The notes below the pieces were generated by a model. That model was not told the DNA's origin. It did not search any database and worked only from the letters and a program-made list of their open reading frames with translations. Shown piece after piece: positions 21,701 through 34,200 of a stretch of 64,000 nucleotides of DNA. The stretch comes from Terebella lapidaria (lineage: Eukaryota; Annelida; Polychaeta; Terebellida; Terebellidae), in NCBI GenBank assembly GCA_949152475.1, contig OX424564.1, positions 24,054,165-24,118,164 on the forward strand, in the 5' to 3' direction. The position numbers and the translations under genes are program-made. How positions within the stretch are numbered: position 1 is the stretch's first letter; every line of letters starts with the position of its first letter.

Positions 21701-24700
21701 ACGATGTGGAAATCAAAGGAATCGGGCAAAAAAAGGCAGAGTCCAGCAGCCCTACAGTTTGAGATAAAGTGTGTTCCAGAATAGAACAAATAGCGCTTTT
21801 AGAGGCTATTAGAAACGCTGTAGAAAGCAAGAAATCGGGCAAAAAACGACAGAGTCCAGCAGCCCTACAGTTCAAGAGAAATTACATTCCAGAATAGAAC
21901 AAAGAGCGCTTTTAGAGGCTATTAGAAACACTGTAGAAAGCAAAGAAATCGGGCACAAAACGACAGAGTCCAGCAGCCTATAGTTTAAGAGAGATTGTGG
22001 TCCAGAATAGAACAAATAGCGCTTTTAGAGGCTATTAGAAACGATGTGGAAATCAAAAGAATCGGGCAAAAAAACGACAGAGTCCAGCAGCCCTACAGTT
22101 CAAGAGGAATTACATTCCAGAATAGAACAAATAGCGCTTTTAGAGGCTATTAGAAACGCTGTAGAAAGCAAGAAATCGGGCAAAAAACGACAGAGTCCAG
22201 CAGCCCAACAGTTCAAGAGAAATTACATTCCAGAATAGAACAAATAGCGCTTTTAGAGGCTATTAGAAACACTGTAGAAAGCAACGGAATCGGGCACAAA
22301 ACGACAGAGTCCAGCAGCCTACAGTTTAAGAGAGATTGTGGTCCAGAATAGAACAAATAGCGCTTTTAGAGGCTATTAAAAACACTGTAGAAAGCAACGG
22401 AATCGGGCACAAAACGACAGAGTCCAGCAGCCCTACAGTTTGAGATAAAGTGTGTTCCAGAATAGAACAAATAGCGCTTTTAGAGGCTATTAGAAACGAT
22501 GTGGAAATCAAAGCAATCGGGCAAAAAACGACAAAGTCCAGCAGCCCTACAGTTTGAGATAAAGTGTGTTCCAGAATAGAACAAATAGCGCTTTTAGTGG
22601 CTATTAGAAACGATGTGGAAATCAAAGGAATCGGGCAAAAAACGACAGAGTCCAGCAGCCCTACAGTTCAAGAGAAATTACATACCAGAATAGAACAAAT
22701 AGCGCTTTTAGAGACTATTAGAAACACTGTAGAAAGCAAAGGAATCGGGCACAAAATGACAGAGTCCAGCAGCCCTACAGTTTAAGAGAGATTGTGGTCC
22801 AGAATAGAACAAATAGCACTTTTAGAGGTTATTAGAAACGCTGTAGAAAGCAAGAAGTCGGGCAAAAAACGACAGAGTCCAGCAGCCCTACAATTTGAGA
22901 TAAAGTGTGTTCCAGAATAGAACAAATAGCGCTTTTAGAGGCTATTAGAAACGCTGTAGAAAGCAAGAAATCAGGCACAAAACGACAAAGTCCAGCAGCC
23001 TACAGTTTGAGATAAAGTGTGTTCCAGCATAGAACAAATAGCGCTTTTAGAGGCTATTAGAAACGATGTGGAAATCAAAGGAATCGGGCAAAAAACGACA
23101 GAGTCCAGCAGCCCTACAGTTCAAGAGAAATTACATTCCAGAATAGAACAAATAGCGCTTTTAGAGGCTATTAGAAACACTGTAGAAAGCAACGGAATCG
23201 GGCACAAAACGACAGAGTCCAGCAGCCTACAGTTTAAGAGAGATTGTGGTCCAGAATAGAACAAATAGCGCTTTTAGAGGCTATTAGAAACACTGTAGAA
23301 AGCAACGGAATCGGGCACAAAACGACAGAGTCCAGCAGCCCTACAGTTTGAGATAAAGTGTGTTCCAGAATAGAACAAATAGCGCTTTTAGAGGCTATTA
23401 GAAACGATGTGGAAATCAAAGGAATCGGGCAAAAAACGACAGAGTCCAGCAGCCCTACAGTTTGAGATAAAGTGTGTTCCAGAATAGAACAAATAGCGCT
23501 TTTAGTGGCTATTAGAAACGATGTGGAAATCGAAGGAATCAGGCAAAAAACGACAGAGTCCAGCAGCCCTACAGTTCAAGAGAAATTACATACCAGAATA
23601 GAACAAATAGCGCTTTTAGAGACTATTAGAAACACTGTAGAAAGCAAAGGAATCAGGCACAAAACGACAGAGTCCAGCAGCCTTACAGTTTAAGAGAGAT
23701 TGTGGTCCAGAATAGAACAAATAGCGCTTTTAGAGGTTATTAGAAACGCTGTAGAAAGCAAGAAGTCGGGCAAAAAAAGACAGAGTCCAGCAGCCCTACA
23801 GTTTGAGATAAAGTGTGTTCCAGAATAGAACAAATAGCGCTTTTAGTGGCTATTAGAAACGATGTGGAAATCGAAGGAATCGGGCAAAAAACGACAGAGT
23901 CCAGCAGCCCTACAGTTCAAGAGAAATTACATACCAGAATAGAACAAATAGCGCTTTTAGAGACTATTAGAAACACTGTAGAAAGCAAAGGAATCGGGCA
24001 CAAAACGACAGAGTCCAGCAGCCTTACAGTTTAAGAGAGATTGTGGTCCAGAATAGAACAAATAGCGCTTTTAGAGGTTATTAGAAACGCTGTAGAAAGC
24101 AAGAAGTCGGGCAAAAAAAGGCAGAGTCCAGCAGCCCTACAGTTTGAGATAAAGTGTGTTCCAGAATAGAACAAATAGCGCTTTTAGAGGCTATTAGAAA
24201 CACTGTAGAAAGCAACGGAATCGGGCACAAAACGACAGAGGCCAGCAGCCTACAGTTTGAGAGAGATTGTGGTCCAGAATAGAACAAATAGCGCTTTTAG
24301 AGGCTATTAGAAACGATGTGGAAATCAAAAGAATCGGGCAAAAAAACGACAGAGTCCAGCAGCCCTACAGTTTCAGATAAAGTGTGTTCCAGAATAGAAC
24401 AAATAGCGCTTTTAGAGGCTATTAGAAACGATGTGGTAATCAAAGGAATTGGGCAAAAAAGGCAGATTCCAGCAGCCCTACCGTTTGAGATAAAGTGTGT
24501 TCCAGAATAGAACAAATAGCGCTTTTAGAGGCTATTAGAAACGCTGTAGAAAGCAAGATATCGGGCAAAAAACGACAGAGTCCAGCAGCCTACAGTATAA
24601 GAGAGATTGTGGTCCAGAATAGAACAAATAGCGCTTTTAGAGGCTATTAGAAACGATGTGGAAATCAAAGGAATCGGGCAAAAAAACGACAGAGTCCAGC

Positions 24701-27700
24701 AGCCTATAGTTTAAGAGAGATTGTGGTCCAGAATAGAACAAATAGCGCTTTTAGAGGCTATTAGAAACGCTGTAGAAAGCAAAGGAATCGGGCACAAAAT
24801 GACAGAGTCCAGCAGCCTACAGTTTAAGAGAGATTGTGGTCCAGAATAGAACAAATAGCGCTTTTAGAGGCTATTAGAAACGCTGTAGAAAGCAAAGGAA
24901 TCGGGCAAAAAAACGACAGAGTCCAGCAGCCCTACAGTTTGAGATAAAGTGTGTTCCAGAATAGAACAAATAGCGCTTTTAGAGGCTATTAGAAACGCTG
25001 TAGAAAGCAAGAAATCGGGCAAAAACCGACAGAGTCCGGCAGCCCTACAGTTCAAGAGAAATTACATTCCAGAATAGAACAAATAGCTCTTTTAGAGGCT
25101 ATTAGAAACGCTGTAGAAAGCAAGAAATCGGGCAAAAAACGACAGAGTCCAGCAGCCTACAGTTTAAGAGAGATTGTGGTCCAGAATAGAACAAATAGCG
25201 CTTTTAGAGGCTATTAGAAACGATGTGGAAATCAAAGGAATCGGGCAAAAAACGACAGAGTCCAGCAGCCCTACAGTTTGAGATAAAGTGTGTTCCAGAA
25301 TAGAACAAATAGAGCTTTAAGAGGCTATTAGAAACGCTGTAGAAAGCAAGAAATCGGGCAAAAACCGACAGAGTCCGGCAGCACTACAGTTCAAGAGAAA
25401 TTACATTCCAGAATAGAACAAATAGCGCTTTTAGAGGCTATTAGAAACGCTGTAGAAAGCAAAGGAATCGGGCACAAAAACGACAGAGTCCAGCAGCCTA
25501 CAGTTTAAGAGAGATTGTGGTCCAGAATAGAACAAATAGCGCTTTTAGAGGCTATTAGAAAACGATGTGGAAATCAAAGGAATCGGGCAAAAAACGACAG
25601 AGTCCAGCAGCCCTACAGTTTGAGATAAAGTGTGTTCCAGAAATAGAACAAATAGCGCTTTTAGAGGCTATTAGAAACGATGTGGAAATCAAAGGAATTG
25701 GGCGAAAAAAGGCAGAGTCCAGCATCCCTACAGTTTGAGATAAAGTGTGTTCCAGAATAGAACGATTAGCGCTTTCAGAGGCTATTAGAAACGCTTTAGA
25801 AAGCAAAGGAATCGGGCACAAAAACGACAGAGTCCAGCAGCCCTACAATTTAAAAGAGATTGTGGTCCAGAATAGAACAAATAGCGCTTTTAGAGGTTGT
25901 TAGAAACGCTGTTGAAAGCAAGAAGTCGGGCAAAAAACTGTAGAAAGCAAAGGAATTGGGCAAAAAAGGCAGATTCCAGAGATTGTGGTCCAGAGTCCAG
26001 CAGCCCTACAGTTTGAGATAAAGTGTGTTCCAGATTAGAACAAATAGCGCTTTTAGAGGCTATTAGAAATGCTGTAGAAAGCAAGAAAATCGGGCAAAAA
26101 CCCACAGAGTCCGGCAGCCCTACAGTTCAAGAGAAATTACATTCCAGAATAGAACAAATAGCGCTTTTAGAGGCTATTAGAAACGCTGTAGAAAGCAAGA
26201 AATCGGGCAAAAAACGACAGAGTCCAGCAGCCCTACAGTTCAAGAGAAATTACATTCCAGAATAGAACAAATAGCGCTTTTAGAGGCTATTAGAAAACAC
26301 TGTAGAAAGCAAAGGAAATTGGGCAAAAAAGGCAGATTCCAGCAGCCCTACAGTTTAAGAGAGATTGTGGTCCAGAGTCCAGGAATTGGGCAAAAAAGGC
26401 AGATTCAAGCAGCCTACAGTTTAAGAGAGATTGTGGTCCAGAGTCCAGCAGCCCTACAGTTTGAGATAAAGTGTGTTCCAGAATAGAACAAATAGCGCTT
26501 TTAGAGGCTATTAGAAATGCTGTAGAAAGCAAGGAAATCGGGCAAAAATCGACAGAGTCCGGCAGCCCTACAGTTCAAGAGAAATTACATTCCAGAATAG
26601 AACAAATAGCGCTTTTAGAGGCTATTAGAAACGCTGTAGAAAGCAAGAAATCGGGCAAAAAAACGACAGAGTCCAGCAGCCCTACAGTTCAAGAGAAATT
26701 ACATTCCAGAATAGAACAAATAGCGCTTTTAGAGGCTATTAGAAACACTGTAGAAAGCAAAGGAATCGGGCACAAAACGACAGAGTCCAGCAGCCTACAG
26801 TTTAAGAGAGATTGTGGTCCAGAATAGAACAAATAGCGCTTTTAGAGGCTATTAAGAAACGATGTGGAAATCAAAGGAATCAGGCAAAAAACGACAGAGT
26901 CCAGCAGCCTACAGTTTAAGAGAGATTGTGGTCCAGAATAGAACAAATAGCGCTTTCAGAGGCTATTAGAAACGCTGTAGAAAGCAAGAAATCGGGCAAA
27001 AACCGACAGAGTCCGGCAGCCCTACAGTTCAAGAGAAATTACATTCCAGAATAGAACCAAATAGCGCTTTTAGAGGCTATTAGAAACGCTGTAGAAAGCA
27101 AGAAATCGGGCAAAAAACGACAGAGTCCAGCAGCCCTATAGTTCAAGAGAAATTACATTCCAGAATAGAACAAATAGCGCTTTTAGAGGCTATTAGAAAC
27201 ACCGTAGAAAGCAAAGAAATCGGGCAAAAAAACGACAGAGTCCAGCAGCCTACAGTTTAAGAGAGATTTGTGGTCCAGAATAGAACAAATAGCGCTTTTA
27301 GAGGCTATTAGAAACGATGTGGAAATCAAAGGAATCGGGCAAAAAAACGACAGAGTCCAGCAGTCCTACAGTTTGAGATAAAGTGTGTTCCAGAATAGAA
27401 CAAATAGCGCTTTTAGAGGCTATTAGAAACGATGTGGAAATCAAAGGAATCGGGCAAAAAAAAGGCAGAGTCCAGCAGCCCTACAGTTTGAGATAAAGTG
27501 TGTTCCAGAATAGAACAAATAGCGCTTTTAGAGGCTATTAGAAACGCTGTAGAAAGCAAGAAATCGGGCAAAAAACGACAGAGTCCAGCAGCCCTACAGT
27601 TCAAGAGAAATTACATTCCATAATAGAACAAATAGCGCTTTTAGAGGCTATTAGAAACACTGTAGAAAGCAAAGGAATCGGGCACCAAAAGACTGAGTCC

Positions 27701-30700
27701 AGCAGCCTACAGTTTAAGAGAGATTGTGGTCCAGAATAGAACAAATAGCGCTTTTAGAGGCTATTAGAAACGCTGTAGAAAGCAAAGGAATCGGGCACAA
27801 AACGACAGAGTCCAGCAGCCTACAGTTTGAGATAAAGTGTGTTCCAGAATAGAACAAATAGCGCTTTTAGAGGCTATTAGAAACGCTGTAGAAAGCAAAG
27901 GAATCGGGCACAAAATGACAGAGTCCAGCAGCCTACAGTTTAAGAGAGATTGTGTTCCAGAATAGAACAATTAGCGCTTTTAGAGGCTATTAGAAACGAT
28001 GTGTAAATCGAAGGAATCGGGCAAAAAAAGGCAGAGTCCAGCAGCCCTACAGTTTGAGATAAAGTGTGTTCCAGAATAGAACAAATAGCGCTTTTAGAGG
28101 CTATTAGAAACGATGTGGAAATCAAAGGAATTGGGCAAAAAAGGCAGATTCCAGCAGCCCTACAGTTTGAGATAAAGTGTGTTCCAGAATAGAACAAATA
28201 GCGCTTTTAGAGGCTATTAGAAACGCTGTAGAAAGCAAGAAATCGGGCAAAAAACGACAGATTCCAGCAGCCTACAGTTTAAGAGAGATTGTGGTCCAGA
28301 ATAGAACAAATAGCGCTTTTAGAGGCTATTAGAAACGATGTGGAAATCAAAGGAATCGGGCAAAAAAACGACAGAGTCCAGCAGCCTATAGTTTAAGAGA
28401 GATTGTGGTCCAGAATAGAACAAATAGCGCTTTTAGAGGCTATTAGAAACACTGTAGAAAGAAAAGGAATCGGGCACAAAACGACAGAGTCCAGCAGCCT
28501 ACAGTTTAAGAGAGATTGTGGTCCAGAATAGAACAAATAGCGCTTTTAGAGGCTATTAGAAACGCTGTAGAAATCAAAGGAATCGGGCAAAAAAACGACA
28601 GAGTCCAGCAGCCTATAGTTTAAGAGAGATTGTGGTCCAGAATAGAACAAATAGCGCTTTTAGAGGCTATTAGAAACGATGTGGAAATCAAAGGAATTGG
28701 GCAAAAAAGGCAGATTCCAGCAGCCCTACAGTTTGAGATAAAGTGTGTTCCAGAATAGAACAAATAGCGCTTTTAGAGGCTATTAGAAACGCTGTAGAAA
28801 GCAAGAAATCGGGCAAAAAACGACAGAGTCCAGCAGCCTACAGTTTAAGAGAGATTGTGGTCCAGAATAGAACAAATAGCGCTTTTAGAGGCTATTAGAA
28901 ACGATGTGGAAATCAAAGGAATCGGGCAAAAAAACGACAGAGTCCAGCAGCCTATAGTTTAAGAGAGATTGTGGTCCAGAATAGAACAAATAGCGCTTTT
29001 AGAGGCTATTAGAAACGCTGTAGAAAGCAAAGGAATCGGGCACAAAACGACAGAGTCCAGCAGCCTACAGTTTAAGAGAGATTGTGGTCCAGAATAGAAC
29101 AAATAGCGCTTTTAGAGGCTATTAGAAACGCTGTAGAGAGCGAAGGAATCGGGCAAAAAAACGACAGAGTCCAGCAGCCCTACAGTTTGAGATAAAGTGT
29201 GTTCCAGAATAGAACAAATAGCGCTTTTAGAGGCTATTAGAAACGCTGTAGAAAGCAAGAAATCGGGCAAAAACCGACAGAGTCCGGCAGCCCTACAGTT
29301 CAAGAGAAATTACATTCCAGAATATAACAAATAGCGCTTTTAGAGGCTATTAGAAACGCTGTAGAAAGCAAGAAATCGGGCAAAAAACGACAGAGTCCAG
29401 CAGCCCTACAGCTCAAGAGAAATTACATTCCAGAATAGAACAAATAGCGCTTTTAGAGGCTATTAGAAACACTGTAGAAAGCAAAGGAATCGGGCACAAA
29501 ACGACAGAGTCCAGCAGCCCTACAGTTTGAGATAAAGTGTGTTCCAGAATAGAACAAATAGCGCTTTTAGAGGCTATTAGAAACGCTGTAGAAAGCAAGA
29601 AATCGGGCAAAAACCGACAGAGTCCGGCAGCCCTACAGTTCAAGAGAAATTACATTCCAGAATAGAACAAATAGCGCTTTTAGAGGCTATTTGAAACGCT
29701 GTAGAAAGCAAGAAATCGGGCAAAAAACGACAGAGTCCAGCAGCCCTACAGTTCAAGAGAAATTACATTCCAGAATAGAACAAATAGCGCTTTTAGAGGC
29801 TATTAGAAACGCTGTACAAAGCAAGAATTCGGGCAAAAAACGACAGAGTCCAGCAGCCCTACAGTTCAGGAGAAATTACATTCCAGAATAGAACAAATAG
29901 CGCTTTTAGAGGCTATTAGAAACGCTGTAGAAAGCAAAGGAATCGGGCACAAAACGACAGAGTCCAGCAGCCTACAGTTTAAGAGAGATTGTGGTCCAGA
30001 ATAGAACAAATAGCGCTTTTAGAGGCTATTAGAAACGCTGTAGAAAGCAAAGGAATCGGGCACAAAACGACAGAGTCCAGCAGCCTACAGTTTAAGAGAG
30101 ATTGTGGTCCAGAATAGAACAAATAGCGCTTTTAGAGGCTATTAGAAACGATGTGGAAATCAAAGGAATCGGCAAAAAAACGACAGAGTCCAGCAGCCCT
30201 ACAGTTTCAGATAAAGTGGGTTCCAGAATTGAACAAATAGCGCTTTTAGAGGCTATTAGAAACGCTGTAGAAAGCAAAGGAATCGGGCACAAAACGACAG
30301 AGTCCAGCAGCCCTACAGTTTGAGATAAAGTGTGTTCCAGAATAGAACAAATAGCGCTTTTAGAGGCTATTAGAAACGCTGTAGAAAGCAAAGGAATCGG
30401 GCACAAAACGACAGAGTCCAGCAGCCTACAGTTTAAGAGAGATTGTGGTCCAGAATAGAACAAATAGCGCTTTTAGAGGCTATTAGAAACGCTGTAGAAA
30501 GCAAAGGAATCGGGCACAAAACGACAGAGTCCAGCAGCCCTACAGTTTGCGATAAAGTGTGTTCCAGAATAGAACAAATAGCGCTTTTAGAGGCTATTAG
30601 AAACGCTGTAGAAAGCAAGAAATCGGGCAAAAACCGACAGAGTCCAGCAGCCCTACAGTTCAAGAGAAATTACATTCCAGAATAGAACAAATAGCGCTTT

Positions 30701-30920
30701 TAGAGGCTATTAGAAACGCTGTAGAAAGCAAGAAATCGGGCAAAAAACTACAGAGTCCAGCAGCCCTACAGTTCAAGAGAAATTACATTCCAGAATAGAA
30801 CAAATAGCGCTTTTAGATGCTATTACAAACGATGTGGAAATCAAAGGAATCGGGCAAAAAAAGGCAGAGTCCAGCAGCCCTATAGTTCAAGAGAAACTGC
30901 GTTCCAGAATAGAATAAATA
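18755..30920 (+). repeat. Right satellite arm: about 107 copies of a 113-114 bp unit
   Basis: Each unit holds CAGAATAGAACAAATAGCGC, TTTTAGAGGCTATTAGAAAC, a variable G-C-T-G-T-A-GAAAGC part and CGACAGAGTCCAGCAGCC. Spacing measured at several places is 113 bases. AATAGC and GCTATT in each unit can pair as a small hairpin. The linker between units occurs in about four types (TTTAAGAGAGATTGTGGTCC, TTTGAGATAAAGTGTGTTCC, TTCAAGAGAAATTACATTCC and GAGAAGCTGCGTTCC), mixed in local higher-order patterns. One three-unit block (341 bases) is repeated at about 22556, 23466 and 23807. Near 25930-25990 and 26360-26440 units are cut and rejoined. Because 114 is divisible by three, minus-strand frames such as FLIASKSAICSILEHTLSQT stay open by chance. 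Confidence 0.95.
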
Positions 30921-31029
30921 GCTGAAAATAGCGTCTTGTAGCTGTTTTTAGCACATTTTTTTCTAATTAGCGTCTATGCTTATTGCAGTGGAATAGCTAG
31001 GAATAGCCTAGGAAATCAAATACCGCACC

Positions 31030-31289
31030 TTACTCGTGGCTTCGCGGTGGAGTGTCATTTGAAAGTCCACACAGGCTGATGAAGCGGACTAGGGGGCCCT
31101 TTTTCTCGATCACCCCAGGTGATGACTAGTAGTGGAGGGGGGGTGGGAGGAGGAGGTTAACGGCAGGCTGCAGCTGCAGATGTTTCTAATATCTACCATC
31201 GCCTCATCACTGTGGGCCACCGCTAATAAAAGTAATAGCGCCAAGGTGCGAGAAGATTAGCTTTCCCTCATATAGTTATAACCACGTGG
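31030..31289. other. Host flank right of the giant element
   Basis: A short stretch begins with the TTAC flank. It includes a hairpin-like AACCACGTGG site near 31278 and a G-rich run near 31134-31155. No gene is recognised. Confidence 0.35.
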
Positions 31290-34200
31290 ACGTCATCCAT
31301 TCATTCATTCCGGCGACCAAACCGCCTAAACTTTGTTATTTAATAGAACGACAGGAAAGAGTAATAAAACCGCACGATAGAGCGCTCGACCTTCAGGCAT
31401 CCGAGTCCACGAAGACACCAAAAAAAGATACAGCATTGGAAAAGTGCAATACCCTGAGGTTAAGGCTTCTTCCCTAGGTAGCACTACCACGGGGACACCA
31501 CGGGAAAGTGCAGGATAATTCAGAGTGAGTGGGAGGTGGCATTAAGCTGACAGCGTTTGGCAAATTGTGCGGAATCACTTGCACTCGCTTAATATTCACT
31601 CTGAGGTATTCATGTACACTGATTGCACATTACTGTGGAACTAGTCGTGTTATCAAGTTGCTTGAGCCCAAATTGTTTTAACTCTTCTCGATATAGAGTC
31701 TTTTGTAGTAATGATGTCAATATGTCAAGTATGGCTTGATAAATATAAACTGGATTTTGTACTTGTGTATATGTCATGGCTGTTCTAAAGTCCTTCACTA
31801 GAATATACAGTAGAAACGAAAATTGTATCTACTGGCTGTCCCTGATGACGCTAGTGTGTCCTTGCATATAGATATTCGGCCGAGGTTTGTTTCTCCTCCA
31901 AAAAGGGTATTCTATCGGTTTCATCATAATTTTCTGTTAGTGCAAATCAGTTGGTAAATACTCATCGGAAGTCCCGACGTCTCAGACATATTATGAGCAA
32001 AGCAGTAACTAGTTTATTATCCAGGCAACAGGAGAATAGCAATTCGTCCACAGACAGACACCACAGTTTTGCGGAAGAATAAACACACCCATAGACGTGA
32101 TTTCAGACTTTTGGGTCATGGACAAATGAAGAACTACACAACAATAAATCAGGGAAACAAATTTTTTTTTATTCCGGTAGCAATTGAACAAGATTTGTCA
32201 ACCTACGTAGTAACCCCATTCAACATGGTTATTGTTGGCGGATATTATGAGAGAAATCCGGGTCTAATGTACTTCAATGCAATGAGATTTCTGAAGCTTT
32301 AAGAACGAAATGTGATGTTGGCAACTTGGCAATGCCTAATAATGCACCATTTCAAATGACCCCCGTATATCTCATGAATGCGTGTATCTGACTTCACTCG
32401 GTAATAATTTCCGTAGTTCAAAACGAACCAATGGCTATTGAGGGCAGAACATGATTGTGCTTCCATTTCGAAAGGGTCCTTTGTTTTAGTTATATGTCTC
32501 AAACATTTGTTCTATCACTCACGGGCACTTCACTACATGCACTATGCTCGGATAACGACTTATACATACAATGGGCCGCACCCCAAATCATGCACTATAT
32601 CCCAGTGAAAAGTAAGCAGATGGTACTAGGGTATATCGTCGACATTGTAGTGAATAACAAATACACTGTACTTTAATAAATTAGGCTCGTCTCGGATCGT
32701 GCCATAGGATACAGCAGCGACAAGTTCGTTATAAATTGTAACAGGGTTAGATGAAAATGATTAGTTGTTTGATGGGGTATCGTGTTTTCCGGTAACGAAA
32801 GTGCACCTGAGATTCAACGACACTTTATGTAAACACAAGTTAGACACTGCACGTTTGAAGCTCGCTAGCTAATGAACAAATCTATCTCATTATATAAGGA
32901 ATTAACATCAATTACATGCCATAATAAATCCCTGATGAAAGTGCATCTATATGTGCTCAAACGTATGTACAAATAATTACAGATCTAAATGTATCAATTA
33001 ACACCTAAATGTGTGATAAGAGAAATTTGACCAATTTCAAAAAGCATATGAAATCCAAATATTAACATGTACTTACCCATTTGCCTTTATCCTGTTTTCT
33101 AGTGTGCGACAAAAATAGGCTACATCACATAATCCGCATTAGCAGTGAAAGCTTCGTGCCCTGCAAAATATGAAATAACCTCTCATTCAGCAAAATTCAA
33201 GACGTGAATAGGATCACCGATGATAAGACACGTGTTCTCTACACCTGACCAAATACCCTGTTTGTTATGGATTAAACCTGAATTTTCCACTAGACAGTTG
33301 TACATAGGGCATCAGTGCTTGGAGTTATGGTATTACGTTCGGGAGCAGATCATATTGCTGCTCGGAAGTAAATCTTGAAATTTTGTTTTGCAATGCTTCC
33401 CGAAATGCGATAGAAAAAGAAGGAAACTCGGTATGATCCTGTACCAGGAATTGATGTTCGAAATAAACGCCATAGCCAGAAGGATGTTCCCGTTTTTATA
33501 TTATTATGCAAAAGCTGCTTCTGTGATCTAGTTTTATGGCTGCACTAGTTGACTTCTCGAATAAGGTAGGCAGGAAATCATGCATTCCAAAGGTACTAGT
33601 AAGTGTCTGATAATAGATACATGTATAATGATGAAATGATGCCTCCCCCCTCCCCCCCCCCCCTCCAAGAAATACTGTTATCAACGGAGCACTAGCTATT
33701 ATGCATCAAGTGTTTATGATAGGAGAGGAATACATTCTCGCACTTTGCTCTTGCAACAATATCATGGTGTTGCATTCCCAACAATAAATAGTATCTGGTG
33801 GCTCTGGGAGTTAGCAGGTGCCAGAGTTGGCATGTTTGCCGTGATAAACGATTTCCTCAATCATCACTGTGAATATAATTTTCTCATTCCTAAAATGCTC
33901 TCATTAAGGGCATTTTGGCACGAAATGCCCTTATGGTTTTGTCAGAATTTTTTTTTTCTTTTTTTTTTCACTTTTCGGTTTCCGGACGACAACTTGAGAA
34001 CGCCTTGACGTATCTTCGAGAAATTTTCACCAGTTATCACATACATACATAGATGAACCCTATTGTTTTGGAGCCGGCTCCGAGGTCCGGTTAGTCCGTG
34101 AGGATGAATTTTGTGTCAAATGGTTTCCGGATGATAACTCAAAAAGTACTTGTGCTACCATTCTGAAACTTGCAAGTACGTTGATATAGTGTCTCAGAGG

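Larger units (their letters stand above)
15396..31029. mobile_element. Giant Kolobok-like DNA transposon (15.6 kb) with satellite arms
   Basis: GGTGCGGTATT at 15396 is matched in inverted form by AATACCGCACC ending at 31029. The left flank is TTAA (15392-15395) and the right flank TTAC (31030-31033), so a TTAA duplication with one change is likely. A TA duplication with termini one base longer is the alternative. A further CAGCTAC-containing patch is shared near both ends. Inside, the same roughly 113-bp unit occurs inverted on the left (15640-16660) and forward on the right (18755-30920), symmetric about a core holding a four-exon transposase remnant. TTAA target sites are known for the Kolobok and piggyBac superfamilies, and the protein fits Kolobok better. 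The element cannot make a whole transposase. The superfamily call is inference. Confidence 0.65.

Noticed and set aside
18955-30685. Dozens of ORFs with FLIASKSAICSILEHTLSQT repeats and their plus-strand counterparts
   Set aside because: They follow the 113-114 bp satellite unit and break wherever a unit is 113 rather than 114 bases, so they are not a protein family.
15392-31033. piggyBac assignment from the TTAA flank
   Set aside because: The termini do not begin with CCY as usual for piggyBac, and the encoded fragment resembles Kolobok-type transposases more.
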